64,000 bases of DNA from Bacillota bacterium (GTDB lineage Bacteria > Bacillota > UBA4882 > UBA8346): contig JAEZFP010000008.1 in assembly GCA_023417475.1 (NCBI GenBank), positions 1 to 64,000 of the forward strand. Direction: 5' to 3'. Below the pieces are notes generated by a model. That model was given only the letters and a program-made list of their open reading frames with translations. It was not told where the DNA came from and made no database searches. Positions within the stretch are counted from its first letter, which is position 1; the number at the start of each line of letters is the position of its first letter. This document shows positions 8,451-17,599 of the stretch, piece by piece. A program made the translations under genes and the position numbers.

Positions 8451-8524
8451 GATAACGTTTTCTACTTATAATAGTATCATCTGCTTTAATTTTTGTCTAT
8501 AATAGATATTTGTTAGTTAACGTT
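8451..8524 (-). promoter_or_regulatory. nagB operon promoter with two flanking operators
   Basis: On the minus strand TAGACA (8499-8494), a 17-base spacer and TACTAT (8476-8471) form a sigma-A promoter. Two palindromic AACGTT sites bracket it: GTTAACGTTTAA (core 8519-8524) upstream of the -35 and ATAACGTTTTC (core 8454-8459) just after the start point. This layout fits repression by the linked LacI-family regulator, possibly with looping. Confidence 0.65.
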
Positions 8525-8716
8525 TAATGTATCTATCTTCGTTTGGGAAGCGGGAAAGCGTCCCGCGATTACCGTTTTTGGGCAACATCCGCCTCTCTCC
8601 CGCCAAAAAACTTGCCGAAAACTTCGGCACGCACGCCGTTGTGTCGATTGGCCTTCAAAAAAGGGGCGTTCAAAATTGCCTGATAGAGTAATTAACTCTC
8701 TCCTTTATTTGCGCAT
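8525..8716. other. Intergenic DNA, nothing clear
   Basis: No gene is supported. Small imperfect hairpins are visible (for example TTGCCGAA ... TTCGGCA near 8610-8630). Confidence 0.3.
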
Positions 8717-8771
8717 TAAAAGAGGGCTGTTGGAAATGAACTCCGATTCATTTCCAACAGCCCTCTTTTTT
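8717..8771. terminator. Strong bidirectional terminator
   Basis: A perfect stem of about 20 bp starts with AAGAGGGCTGTTGGAAATG, has the six-base loop CTCCGA, and is flanked by AAAA on the left and TTTTTT on the right. It lies 12 bases beyond the stop of the aminotransferase gene (minus strand) and would also stop plus-strand transcription. Confidence 0.9.
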
Positions 8772-8782
8772 CTCCATCATTT

Positions 8783-10048
8783 TTATTTCCCCAACAACCG
8801 CTCCACCGCAACCAGCCTTATACACAACGTCACCAAATGCATCGCCTTTTCCAACTCTGTCAGCGGCGGGAAGGTCGGGGCAATCCGGATGTTGCGATCC
8901 AAGGGGTCTTTGCCGTAAGGATAGGTGGCTCCGGCATTGGTCAGAACTACGCCGGCTTCGGCGGCCAGCTGCACCACCCGTTGCGCGGTGTGGTCCATCG
9001 TATCGAGACTGAGGAAATAGCCGCCCAAGGGACGGCTCCAGGTGGCAATCCCGGTCCCCGCCAGTTCTTGGTCGAGAATGGCCAACACCCGGTCAAACTT
9101 CGGTTTGATAATGGCCGCATGTTTTCGCATGTGGGCGTTGATCCCGGCCAAATCCTTAAAAAACCTCACGTGGCGCAGTTGATTCAGTTTGTCGGGTCCG
9201 ATCGTCTGGATCCCCAACTGTTTCCGGGTGAAATCGATGTTTTTCTTGCTGGACGCCAGCGCCGCCACCCCGCCTCCGGCGAAACTGATCTTGGCGGTGG
9301 AGCCGAAAATAAAGGGCCGTTCCGGATGTCCGGCCGCTTTACACGCGTCCAGGATATTTCGAAGTTGCGGGGGGCGCTCGGTCAGGTGGTGCACGGTATA
9401 GGCGTTATCCCAGAAAATCCGGAAATCCGGCGCTTTGGTCGGCAGCTGCGCCAACCGGTCCACCACGGCGTCAGAGTAGACTACGCCGCCGGGGTTGCTG
9501 TATTTGGGCACGCACCAAATCCCCTTGATGCTTTCGTCCGCCGCCACCAGATCTTCCACCGCAGCCATATCCGGACCGTCGTCGTTCATCGCGACATTGA
9601 TCATAGTAATGTTCAACAATTCGCAGATCGCGAAGTGGCGGTCATAACCGGGTGCCGGACAGAGGAATTTAACCTCCGGCAAACGGCCCCACGGTTGCTC
9701 GCCGTCGACCACCCCCAGCAGCATCGCCCGGGCAATCGCGTCATACATCATGGTCAGGCTGGAATTGCCGCCCACGATTACTTCCTCCGGAGTCACCTCC
9801 AGCAGTTCCGCAAACAAGGCCTTCGCCGACGGCAACCCGTCCACGCCGCCGTAATTGCGGCAGTCGGTTCCATCAGTCTTATATTCGGCACACTCAAGCA
9901 AATTCAAGGAAAGGTCAAGTTGTTCCGGACAGGGTTTGCCCCGCGACATGTCCAGTTTCAGATTTTGCGCCTTCACTTCGTCATAAGCCTGTTGCAACCC
10001 GGCGTGAAGTTCGTTCAATTGGCGCTGATCCAACTCGTGATAATTCAT
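8783..10048 (-). CDS. Aspartate aminotransferase, subgroup I-gamma (PF12897 type)
   Basis: This 421-residue PLP enzyme resembles the class of bacterial aspartate aminotransferases first described in Corynebacterium (Pfam Asp_aminotransf). Supporting motifs are LDMSRGKPCPEQLDLS near the N-terminus, NYGGVDGLPSAKALFAELL, GGNSSLTMMYDA, PKYSNPGG, and the PLP-lysine segment FGSTAKISFAGGG. It should exchange the amino group between aspartate and 2-oxoglutarate in the cytoplasm. GAGG precedes ATG 10048. It is monocistronic, with its own terminator. A long open frame on the opposite strand is a codon-bias shadow. Confidence 0.85.
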   Translation of the reverse strand: MNYHELDQRQLNELHAGLQQAYDEVKAQNLKLDMSRGKPCPEQLDLSLNLLECAEYKTDGTDCRNYGGVDGLPSAKALFAELLEVTPEEVIVGGNSSLTMMYDAIARAMLLGVVDGEQPWGRLPEVKFLCPAPGYDRHFAICELLNITMINVAMNDDGPDMAAVEDLVAADESIKGIWCVPKYSNPGGVVYSDAVVDRLAQLPTKAPDFRIFWDNAYTVHHLTERPPQLRNILDACKAAGHPERPFIFGSTAKISFAGGGVAALASSKKNIDFTRKQLGIQTIGPDKLNQLRHVRFFKDLAGINAHMRKHAAIIKPKFDRVLAILDQELAGTGIATWSRPLGGYFLSLDTMDHTAQRVVQLAAEAGVVLTNAGATYPYGKDPLDRNIRIAPTFPPLTELEKAMHLVTLCIRLVAVERLLGK

Positions 10049-10218
10049 CGCTATAACCTCAATAAAAACAAATTTAAATTCGTTCTCTCTATCATTTAAA
10101 AGGTTTTTGCGTTAGAAAACAAGAGGGTAAATAAAAGTACATTGTATACTTGATTTATGTGTTTTGTTTGGATGAAACTGGATCAATCGACTGGCCGGAC
10201 CGGTTCTCGTTTACATCG

Positions 10219-10260
10219 CAAAAAAAGGGCCGGTCAGAACTGAATCCGACCGACCTTTTT
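10219..10260 (-). terminator. Terminator of the short-chain dehydrogenase gene
   Basis: On the minus strand GGTCGGTCGGA pairs with TCTGACCGGCC around a short loop and is followed by TTTTTTT. It starts 16 bases after the stop at 10276. Confidence 0.8.
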
Positions 10261-10275
10261 ATTACCCGGTTACGC

Positions 10276-11061
10276 TTAAGGTTGTTTGCCGATATAGGCT
10301 AAGATACCGCCGTCGACGTAGAGAATATGGCCATTAACGAAGTTGGAAGCGTCGGAAGCCAGGAAAACTGCCGGTCCGACCAGATCTTCCGCCGTTCCCC
10401 AACGGGCCGCCGGGGTTTTGGCAATGATGAAGCTATTGAAGGGGTGACCTTCCACGCGCAACGGCGCGGTTTGCGGCGTCTCAATGTAACCCGGTCCAAG
10501 GCCGTTGCATTGAATATTGGCCCCGCCGTATTCGGAACAGATGTTGCGGGTCAACATCTTCAAACCGCCTTTAGCGGCGGCGTAAGCGGAGACGGTTTCC
10601 CGGCCCAGTTCGCTCATCATCGAGCAGATGTTGATGATCTTGCCGTGACCTTTCTTAATCATGCTGGGAATTACCGCTTTGGAGACGATGAACGGCGCGT
10701 TCAAATCGACATCGATTACTTGACGGAAATCGGCGGCGGTCATTTCGACCATCGGAATCCGTTTGATGATTCCGGCGTTATTGACCAAAATGTCAATCAC
10801 GCCGACTTCTTTTTCGATCTGGGCGACCATCGCATTGACGGCTTCCTCGTTGGTGACGTCGCAGACATACCCATTGGCGTCAATGCCGATTTCTTTGTAA
10901 GCCGCGATCCCTTTGTCGACCAGTTCTTGTTTGATATCGTTAAAAACGACCTTGGCGCCGACTTCGGCAAGGCCTTTAGCGATGGCGAATCCGATTCCAT
11001 AAGAAGCGCCGGTGACCAAAGCGACTTTACCTTCTAACGAAAAGTTCTTTAAGAAATCCAA
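10276..11061 (-). CDS. Short-chain dehydrogenase, gluconate 5-dehydrogenase type
   Basis: This 261-residue SDR enzyme has the NAD(P) glycine motif TGASYGIGFAIAKG, the NNAG segment (DILVNNAGIIKR) and the active-site SAYAAAKGG Tyr/Lys pair. The C-terminal end DGGILAYIGKQP is characteristic of proteins annotated as gluconate 5-dehydrogenase (IdnO/Gno), which interconvert D-gluconate and 5-keto-gluconate. I choose the TTG start at 11061 because AGGGAGG lies about ten bases upstream and the fold begins at LEGKVALVTG; a longer frame to 11157 adds non-homologous residues. It is a single gene. The exact substrate, such as a 2-deoxy-gluconate, is open. Confidence 0.85.
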   Translation of the reverse strand: MDFLKNFSLEGKVALVTGASYGIGFAIAKGLAEVGAKVVFNDIKQELVDKGIAAYKEIGIDANGYVCDVTNEEAVNAMVAQIEKEVGVIDILVNNAGIIKRIPMVEMTAADFRQVIDVDLNAPFIVSKAVIPSMIKKGHGKIINICSMMSELGRETVSAYAAAKGGLKMLTRNICSEYGGANIQCNGLGPGYIETPQTAPLRVEGHPFNSFIIAKTPAARWGTAEDLVGPAVFLASDASNFVNGHILYVDGGILAYIGKQP

Positions 11062-11302
11062 TGTAAATAATCCTCCCTTAGCTATTGAATTGACAAATCG
11101 TCCGTTGTCCGTTGGCGTCCGCCCGGGCAGCCTTGTCCGGTTTGAATCCCGCCGCACGCGGATTAAGCCGCAACGCCAAAATAAGATCTCCCAAATACTA
11201 AAAAAATTATAACATAATTGAACAAGCGATTAAAACCAAAAAGCGCCAGAAGCAAATTAAAATTTACAAACCTGTTAAATCTTTCACCATATCCCCGCCC
11301 GG

Positions 11303-11842
11303 TCAAATCCGCCACCCGTTGGCGCGCCGGCGGCACTCCATCGTTTCATGGAGCGACCAAGTCGCCCCGTGATCGCCGGATGAGACGTAGCGCCAGTGAA
11401 ACGCGTCCGGGGTGATCTCGGAAAAAATCCAGCGGATGATGCCCCGTTCCGGATCATGTTGTTCGATGACAATCTCTTCTCCAACCCGCCGGGCGGTGAA
11501 GGTCCGCAGATTGTTGTGACCGGGACCGGCCCAGACGACCCGCCAGGCGTCAAGCTTTACGTCGTAAAACCGGAGCGTGGTTCCATATTCGCCGGAGGGC
11601 GCTCCCGGTTTCACCCGTTCGGCGCGGGACGGACAAATCCAAACGTCCTGAATCGCCCGTCCTTCCAGCACCCAGCCAAAGATCCATTCGCCCCGCACGG
11701 TCAGGGAGTTGCCGTCCGGTTGATACCCGGTCCAATCGAGATCCCAAACCCCGATAAATTGTCCAAACAGTTGCAGTCGCTCTTGCAATTGCGGGTGGGG
11801 TCCCTCCGCCACCAGCGCTTCAATAAAGGCCGCTTGATTCAT
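11303..11842 (-). CDS. Hypothetical protein, DUF1579/lipocalin-like fold
   Basis: This 179-residue soluble protein begins with a helix, then FGQFIGVWDLDWTGYQPDG, an alternating beta pattern and many Trp residues (RGEWIFGWVLEGRAIQDVW; DAWRVVWAGPG; FHWRYVSSGDHGATWSLHE). That pattern is typical of small beta-barrel proteins related to DUF1579 that bind or sense small molecules. There is no signal peptide. GGAGG precedes ATG 11842. It follows the APC permease gene on the same strand by 69 bases and may be co-transcribed with it. The function is not known. Confidence 0.7.
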   Translation of the reverse strand: MNQAAFIEALVAEGPHPQLQERLQLFGQFIGVWDLDWTGYQPDGNSLTVRGEWIFGWVLEGRAIQDVWICPSRAERVKPGAPSGEYGTTLRFYDVKLDAWRVVWAGPGHNNLRTFTARRVGEEIVIEQHDPERGIIRWIFSEITPDAFHWRYVSSGDHGATWSLHETMECRRRANGWRI

Positions 11843-11911
11843 GATAATTCCTCCTTCAAAAAAACCGTCCCGTTATTATGACGACCTACGCTCCAACGGG
11901 AATCCGGTATC

Positions 11912-13156
11912 CTAGACCGGCTCGCCCGTCTTCATATGGCGCCGCTGACGCCATTGCCGGACGACGCTGTAGACGGCGAGACCGCCGATGACCAACAGCG
12001 AGTAGCCGGTCGCGTAATGCGCCAACATGGCCAGAAAAAACAGCGCCAATACCGTCCCGGCGATTTTGACCGACCCGTTTTTGATCAACCGGACTCCGGC
12101 GCAGATGCAGATGAGGGAGTTGGCAATGAAAAAGCCGTTTGACAATGCAATCAGCTTCTCAATTGTAAACACTCCCGCCGTGAAACACCCAAAAACCGCG
12201 GTATGTAATAAAAAAATTCCGATAATAGCGGCCAGCGGCGTATTGTTTTTCAAACGCCGGCCGAAAAACGCCGGCAACGCCCGTTCCGTCGCCAAGGACG
12301 CTGTCAGTCGCACCACGCTGCCGACGAACAGCAAATAGGTCGAGCAACAAAGAAACAACGTCACCAACGCAATCACGCCATGGCTCGCCTCCTGAAAGAC
12401 ACTGGCGACGACCGGGGTGATCGAAGCGGTGGCGCCGTCTCCGGTCGGGCCGATCCGTTGCATGGCCGCGGCGACGGTCAATTCAACCGCCGCAATGACG
12501 ATCGCACTGATCCCAATGGCTCTAGTGATGGTCTTCCGGGGGTCTTTCACTTCGGCGCTGTAATTGCCAATGACTTCCCATCCGAATAATGTCCAGAACA
12601 ACAACAAAACCGCGTAGCCGAATTGCAGCGGATCAAACGCCTCGGTCACCGTCGGTCGCAGCGCCGGCGCCGTCAGCGTTTTCGCGCCGCCCCAAAACAA
12701 AATTACCGCCGCCACCAGCGACATGATCAACGCAACGTTGCCGACGAAGGAGATGCGCGTCATCAATAACCCGATGCACAGACACAGCAGGATATAGCCG
12801 ATCCAAGGCGCCGGCAGGGCAACCCATTCGGCCAGATAGTTGGCGGCGGTCATTAAGACGGCCACCGCTCCGAAGACAACTCCGATGATCAGCAAAAACG
12901 AGGTCAACCGTTTAATTTCCGTTCCGAACGCCACGGCCACCGCATTGGTCACACCGCCTTCCCCGGGAAACCTGATCGTCAATTGTCCGATAATCAACGC
13001 GAATAAAAAGGAGACGCCAATCATCAACATCCAGGCGTAAATTGCCCAGGCGCCGATCCGTTGCACCACCAATGGGGGTAAAATCAGGATCCCTGACCCG
13101 AGAATCGGGCCGATCATCAATCCGCTCAAAGCCAGGGCGCCAAGTTTATTGTTCAT
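11912..13156 (-). CDS. APC-family amino acid permease (YjeH-like)
   Basis: This membrane protein of about 414 residues has twelve predicted helices. The first helix carries the APC signature GLMIGPILGSGILILPPL, which lines the amino acid site. Overall it resembles YjeH-type exporters of neutral and sulphur amino acids, but direction and substrate are not decided by sequence. ATG 13156 follows GGAAGG; an upstream in-frame start at 13192 lacks a ribosome site. The gene has a strong promoter embedded among GTAAC half-sites and is divergent from a CGNR-type regulator that probably controls it. Confidence 0.85.
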   Translation of the reverse strand: MNNKLGALALSGLMIGPILGSGILILPPLVVQRIGAWAIYAWMLMIGVSFLFALIIGQLTIRFPGEGGVTNAVAVAFGTEIKRLTSFLLIIGVVFGAVAVLMTAANYLAEWVALPAPWIGYILLCLCIGLLMTRISFVGNVALIMSLVAAVILFWGGAKTLTAPALRPTVTEAFDPLQFGYAVLLLFWTLFGWEVIGNYSAEVKDPRKTITRAIGISAIVIAAVELTVAAAMQRIGPTGDGATASITPVVASVFQEASHGVIALVTLFLCCSTYLLFVGSVVRLTASLATERALPAFFGRRLKNNTPLAAIIGIFLLHTAVFGCFTAGVFTIEKLIALSNGFFIANSLICICAGVRLIKNGSVKIAGTVLALFFLAMLAHYATGYSLLVIGGLAVYSVVRQWRQRRHMKTGEPV

Positions 13157-13181
13157 CGCGATTGCATCCTTCCACCGTTTT

Positions 13182-13266
13182 GTAACTACCAAAGTAACGT
13201 TAATCGGTTACGAGAATTAGCATACCGCAGCCGTCTGTAACTGTCAATAATTTTTTATTCGGTTAC
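13182..13266 (-). promoter_or_regulatory. Permease promoter with five GTAAC/GTTAC half-sites
   Basis: On the minus strand TTGACA (13247-13242), 17 bases and TATGCT (13224-13219) form a promoter for the APC permease. GTAAC or GTTAC occurs at 13182, 13194, 13207, 13237 and 13262. The pairs 13194/13207 and 13237/13262 are inverted and surround the promoter. They are candidate operator half-sites for the divergent zinc-finger regulator. Confidence 0.6.
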
Positions 13267-13350
13267 TTTCGTTTGGGCGAAGAACAGGGTATACTGGAGA
13301 TGGAGACTCAAGCGAGCGCGCTATTGCGCAAAGGAAGCGAAGGAGGTTCA

Positions 13351-13893
13351 ATGGAGCTGCTTTGTATTGATTTCATGAATAGCCAATGGTACAACCATCA
13401 CGATCTGCATCGTGAACCGCTGACCGATCCGCTTTGGGTCGCGGAATTTTTGAACCGGTGGGATATAACCCCGGTTAATGGTTTTCCCGATCAACATTTG
13501 CCGGAGTTGATCCGTTTACGCCAGCGGTTGTTGCGCGCCGTGGACGAGCTGGAAGCCGACCGGCGGTTGAGCACCGATTCGCTGGAGGCCGTCAACCGCT
13601 GTCTGTCCCATTCGGCGTTGCATTATCAACTGACCGGCGTCGCCGGGGGATTTGCGGCCACATTAAAACCGGCGCGGCAAGATTGGCAAAACGTCCTTAC
13701 CCAGATTTGCATTTCGTTCTCCCAATTTTTGATCGAATTCGCGGCGGAGCGGATCAAACGATGTAAAAACGCCGAATGCCAGTGGGTTTTTTATGACGAA
13801 AGCAAAAACAACTCTCGCAAATGGTGTTGCAATACCTGCGCCAGTTTGATCAAAGTCCGTCAGTATCGGCAGAAGCGTCAGACAACCCCTTGA
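13351..13893 (+). CDS. CGNR/ABATE-type zinc-finger transcriptional regulator
   Basis: This 180-residue protein has an N-terminal helical ABATE-like domain (CIDFMNSQWYNHHDLHREPL) and a C-terminal zinc-finger region with CKNAEC, an FYDESKNNSRKWC segment and CNTC. The last motif replaces the usual CGNR, so it is a variant. ATG 13351 is chosen because GGAGG lies close upstream; a frame opening at 13273 gives an unlikely longer protein. It is divergent from the APC permease and most likely regulates it. The effector is unknown. Confidence 0.85.
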   Translation: MELLCIDFMNSQWYNHHDLHREPLTDPLWVAEFLNRWDITPVNGFPDQHLPELIRLRQRLLRAVDELEADRRLSTDSLEAVNRCLSHSALHYQLTGVAGGFAATLKPARQDWQNVLTQICISFSQFLIEFAAERIKRCKNAECQWVFYDESKNNSRKWCCNTCASLIKVRQYRQKRQTTP

Positions 13894-14007
13894 TCCATCC
13901 GGTTTGCCGCGCTCCCCTCCAAAACAATTCCCGGATCATTTCTTCAACTTTTTCCTGATTATTCCTGCGGATCCGGTTGCCAATCGCTTCTTTCGGACAA
14001 AACGAAA

Positions 14008-14153
14008 GGCAGGGAAAAACCGAGGCCACTGAAAAACTGCTCGAAATAACATTGACCTACAATATATTGATAGCCTAAAACAAGCTTATCACTATATATT
14101 GTAGGTCAATCTTTCAGAGCGGAGGTTTTTCAGTGGCTTGGGAAAACCCTGCC
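14008..14153. repeat. Large imperfect palindrome, MITE-like element
   Basis: Nested inverted repeats span 146 bases: GGCAGGG/CCCTGCC at the ends, then CCACTGAAAAAC/GTTTTTCAGTGG, and inside a perfect 17-bp pair ATTGACCTACAATATAT/ATATATTGTAGGTCAAT whose loop itself closes by TGATA/TATCA. It lies between convergent genes (the CGNR regulator and kdpE) and could end transcription from both sides. The layered arms without a long T-run look more like a miniature inverted-repeat transposable element. No clear target duplication is seen. Confidence 0.6.
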
Positions 14154-14200
14154 CTTCACGCCAATCCGCTGGTGATTCAACATTATCTTCGTGAATCCGC

Positions 14201-14884
14201 TTACATCAAGCGATACCCCACGCCGGGTTCGGTGATCAAATGAACCGGCCGGGAGGGATTTTGCTCGATCTTCCGCCGCAGCTGCCCGATGAACACCCGC
14301 AAATAATGCGTCTCGTGCTCATAACCGGGACCCCAGATCAATTTTAACAGTTGGGCGTTGGTGAAGACCCGTCCCGGACTTGAGGCCAGCGTTTTCAGGA
14401 GGTCATATTCGGTTGGGGTGAGTTTGACCGGGTTGTCGTGAACCGCCACGATCCGTTTGGCGCGGTCAATCGTTAGCTCGCCCAGTCGCAGCGTGGGCTC
14501 GTCGGTCTCTTTGACCGCGCGGCGCAACGCCACCCGGATCCGGGCCAGCAGTTCCCCCATTCCAAACGGTTTGGTCACATAATCCTCGGCCCCGGCATCC
14601 AGCATCGCAATTTTGGTATCTTCCTGCTCCTTGACGGATAAGACAATCACCGGCACTTGCGACCACTCGCGGAGCTGCCGCAGCACTTCTATTCCGTCCA
14701 GATCCGGCAGCCCCATGTCGAGAATGACCAGATCCGGCTTGAACAGTACCGCTTGGTTTAAACCGTCGCGTCCGAGCGCCGCCTCGGCCATTTCAAAACC
14801 ATGGGCGGTCAGCGCCACCTTTAAGAAACGCCGGATTTGCGATTCATCGTCGATGACTAAAATTCGCGAACCGGTATCATTCAT
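14201..14884 (-). CDS. kdpE: Potassium-responsive response regulator KdpE
   Basis: This 227-residue OmpR-class regulator has a receiver domain with phospho-acceptor Asp56 (LVILDMGLPDLDG), the switch Lys in VTKPFGMGELLARI, and a winged-helix DNA-binding domain ending in HLITEPGVGYRLM. It pairs with KdpD, whose gene ends six bases upstream, and should activate the kdpFABC promoter when potassium is low. It is the last gene of the operon, so the operon regulates itself. Confidence 0.95.
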   Translation of the reverse strand: MNDTGSRILVIDDESQIRRFLKVALTAHGFEMAEAALGRDGLNQAVLFKPDLVILDMGLPDLDGIEVLRQLREWSQVPVIVLSVKEQEDTKIAMLDAGAEDYVTKPFGMGELLARIRVALRRAVKETDEPTLRLGELTIDRAKRIVAVHDNPVKLTPTEYDLLKTLASSPGRVFTNAQLLKLIWGPGYEHETHYLRVFIGQLRRKIEQNPSRPVHLITEPGVGYRLM

Positions 14885-14890
14885 GTCCGA

Positions 14891-17599
14891 TCAACTCATT
14901 TCTGTCGGAATGGCCTTGGGTGGATGGGCGGGTAGCGGCAGGGAAAAGGTAATGGTCGTTCCCAAGCCTTTTTCGCTTTCAGCCCAGATCGTTCCTTCAT
15001 GGGCTTCAACGATCGCCTTACAGATCGTCAGTCCCAGCCCGGTTCCCCGCACCGCCTGCGACGTTTTGCCCCGGTAAAATTGATCAAAGATTACGCCCAC
15101 TTCGTTTTGGGGAATCCCCTCGCCCTGATCGCGGACCGCTATCCAAAGCCCGTTGCCCTGACGCTTGACTTGCAGAAGCAATTCGGTATCGGGGAGCGAG
15201 TATTTGAGGGCATTATCCAAAATATTGACCAATACTTGCTCGATTAAACCCATATCGACCTGGATCAACGGCAGTTCCGGTTCGATCTCCACCCGGACGG
15301 GCCGGTTGCCCAGCGAGCGCCGCAGACCGTTCAAGGCGATGCCGACGATCTCTTCGATGTCACACCATTCTTTTTTCAACTGCAACATGCCGCTCTGCAG
15401 CCGGGCCATATCGAACAAATTGCCGACGAGGCGGTTCATGCGCAGCGCCTCCTGCTCGACGGTACGCAGCAATTCGTTGCGGGCCGCGGGGTCGAACAGT
15501 TCCGCCTCTTCCGACAGACTGGTCACCGCCCCGATGATCGCGGCCAGCGGTGTCCGCAAATCGTGCGATAGCGAATTAAACAAAGCCATCCAGAGCCGTT
15601 CCGATTCCTGCAACAAATAAGTCTGCTTGGACGCTTCGGCCAAGGTGATCCGCTTCACCGCTAAAACAATCAGATTGGCAAACGCCTCGATTAAATGACG
15701 TTTTTCCGGATCAACCACTTGATCGCTGCCGGAAAACTCAATGGCAATCACCCCAACCGCTTGTTCATCGGAGACTAACGGCATATATAATCCTTTGGCT
15801 CCGTGTAGGGTATCGGTGCCATGCCCGGCAAGCTGACGGTGATGATAGACCCAGGCCGCCACCGCCAGTTCGTTTGCGGCGAGCAAAGCGACGCTGCTCT
15901 CCCCCGGCGGGTGGGAATGGGCTTTGATTTTTAATTCCCCCGCCTCGTTCGCCAGCAACATCACCACCGCTGCGTTGAGCGATTCGGACATCCGCTGCGC
16001 CGCCATATCCAGAACCCGGCCCAAACCTTCGGCGCCCATAATGTTTTTACTGAGCGTATACAACGCGGCGATGCGGATTTCCCGTTTACGCGCTTCATGG
16101 GCGTGATGGCGCAAGCGGCCCGCCAGGGTTCCGGTGACATAGGCAACCAGATGAAACATGATAAAACTGAATAAATACCGGAAATCCACCATGGTAAAAC
16201 GAAAAACCGGCGGAATAAATAAAAAATCAAAGCAGATCGTGGCGAGGAAAGCTCCTAGCAACGCGGTGTAACGACCCCAAATGATCCCCGCGACCATCAC
16301 CGGCAGCAAAAATCCTAACGCAATATTAACCAACCCAAACGTCGGCTCGACCAGCTTGCCGAGGCCGGTGACAGCTCCAACCATTCCGATGGTAATCAGT
16401 GCCGGAACCAGTTTCAGCTTGGCAGGCGCCCGGCGCGGGGCGAAACATAGCGGCGGATGGTTGGTCGGTTCGGAGATGATATGGACGCTGATTCCTTCGC
16501 TTTGGCGGAGAATTTTCCGAAAGACCGAGCCGCGCAGCAGCTGGCGAAGATTGCCCAACGCCGGTTTGCCGATCAGCAGGTGCGTCACGTTGCGCCGCCT
16601 GGCCAAGCGGATTACCTCCGCCGCGATGTCATCGCCAACGATGGTGATAATTTCGGCGCCCAATTCCTCGGCGAGTCCCAAATTGTGAGCCAAAGCCTGT
16701 TTCTCCTGATCGCCGGCCACTTCGCTCCGGGGTAGCTCCACATAAGCGGCGATCCAAGGCGACTTTAAACTGGCCGCCAAACGGTAAGCCGCCCGCACCA
16801 GTTGCGCCGAGAAGGGACTGGCGCTCACGCAGACCATGATCCGTTCGGCGGCGGGCCAGGGACCGGGAATCGCGTGGGCGCGCATATAGGTTTCCAAATC
16901 GGTATCGATGTGCTGAGTCGCATAACGGAGCAACAATTCACGCAGGGCGGTCAAATTGCCGGCCCGGAAAAAGTGCTTAGCCGCCGCTTGGGCCTGCGCG
17001 GGAATATAAACTTTCCCTTCGTCCAAGCGTTTTAAGAGTCCTTCGGGGGGAATATCGATCAACTTGATCGCGGCGTCCCGCAGGATCCGGTCCGGCACCG
17101 TCTCGCGCATCACGACTCCGGTGATGCGGGCGACCACATCGTTTAAGCTCTCTATGTGTTGAATATTAAGCGTAGTATAGACATCGATCCCGGCGTTCAG
17201 CAACTCTTCAACATCTTGGTAGCGCCGGAGATGCAGCGACCCGGGAATATTGGTATGCGCCAGCTCATCCACCAGCGCCACTTGGGGATGAAGACGCAAA
17301 ATTTCATTGAGGTTTAATTCCGGGAAAGTTTTGCCTTGATAGTCAATGGTGAGTGGTTCAATCGCCGGAATGCCCTGGACCAACGCTGCCGTGTCCACGC
17401 GGCCATGGGTCTCGATCCAGCCGATTACCAGCTGAACTCCTTCGGTCAGACGTTCTTTGGCCGCCAATAACATCGCGTAAGTTTTCCCCGCGCCAGCCGA
17501 AGCGCCAAGGAAAACCGTGAGTTTTCCCCGCTCCGACTGGCGAATTTTTGTTAACAACGCATCGGGATCAGCCCGTGATTCCAATGGGACCATCACCAT
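14891..17599 (-). CDS. kdpD: Potassium-sensing histidine kinase KdpD
   Basis: This membrane sensor of about 902 residues has all usual KdpD parts: the N-terminal KdpD domain with a P-loop (GASAGAGKT, residues 32-40), a universal-stress-like domain (about 250-370), a four-helix DUF4118 membrane block (about 390-490), a GAF-like region, then HisKA with phospho-His at about 679 (LSHDLRTPLAAIIG) and the ATPase domain (NILDNALKYS; GTGLGLTICKAI). ATG 17599 overlaps the kdpC stop (TGATG); an in-frame ATG six bases later is an equally possible start. The USP domain is a known c-di-AMP receptor in some KdpD proteins. The riboswitch further along the window shows that c-di-AMP signalling operates in this organism. 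Confidence 0.95.
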   Translation of the reverse strand: MVMVPLESRADPDALLTKIRQSERGKLTVFLGASAGAGKTYAMLLAAKERLTEGVQLVIGWIETHGRVDTAALVQGIPAIEPLTIDYQGKTFPELNLNEILRLHPQVALVDELAHTNIPGSLHLRRYQDVEELLNAGIDVYTTLNIQHIESLNDVVARITGVVMRETVPDRILRDAAIKLIDIPPEGLLKRLDEGKVYIPAQAQAAAKHFFRAGNLTALRELLLRYATQHIDTDLETYMRAHAIPGPWPAAERIMVCVSASPFSAQLVRAAYRLAASLKSPWIAAYVELPRSEVAGDQEKQALAHNLGLAEELGAEIITIVGDDIAAEVIRLARRRNVTHLLIGKPALGNLRQLLRGSVFRKILRQSEGISVHIISEPTNHPPLCFAPRRAPAKLKLVPALITIGMVGAVTGLGKLVEPTFGLVNIALGFLLPVMVAGIIWGRYTALLGAFLATICFDFLFIPPVFRFTMVDFRYLFSFIMFHLVAYVTGTLAGRLRHHAHEARKREIRIAALYTLSKNIMGAEGLGRVLDMAAQRMSESLNAAVVMLLANEAGELKIKAHSHPPGESSVALLAANELAVAAWVYHHRQLAGHGTDTLHGAKGLYMPLVSDEQAVGVIAIEFSGSDQVVDPEKRHLIEAFANLIVLAVKRITLAEASKQTYLLQESERLWMALFNSLSHDLRTPLAAIIGAVTSLSEEAELFDPAARNELLRTVEQEALRMNRLVGNLFDMARLQSGMLQLKKEWCDIEEIVGIALNGLRRSLGNRPVRVEIEPELPLIQVDMGLIEQVLVNILDNALKYSLPDTELLLQVKRQGNGLWIAVRDQGEGIPQNEVGVIFDQFYRGKTSQAVRGTGLGLTICKAIVEAHEGTIWAESEKGLGTTITFSLPLPAHPPKAIPTEMS

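Noticed and set aside
8837..10099. 420-codon open frame opposite the aspartate aminotransferase
   Set aside because: It is an antisense shadow caused by codon bias; its product has no recognisable motif, while the minus-strand frame carries a full PLP enzyme.
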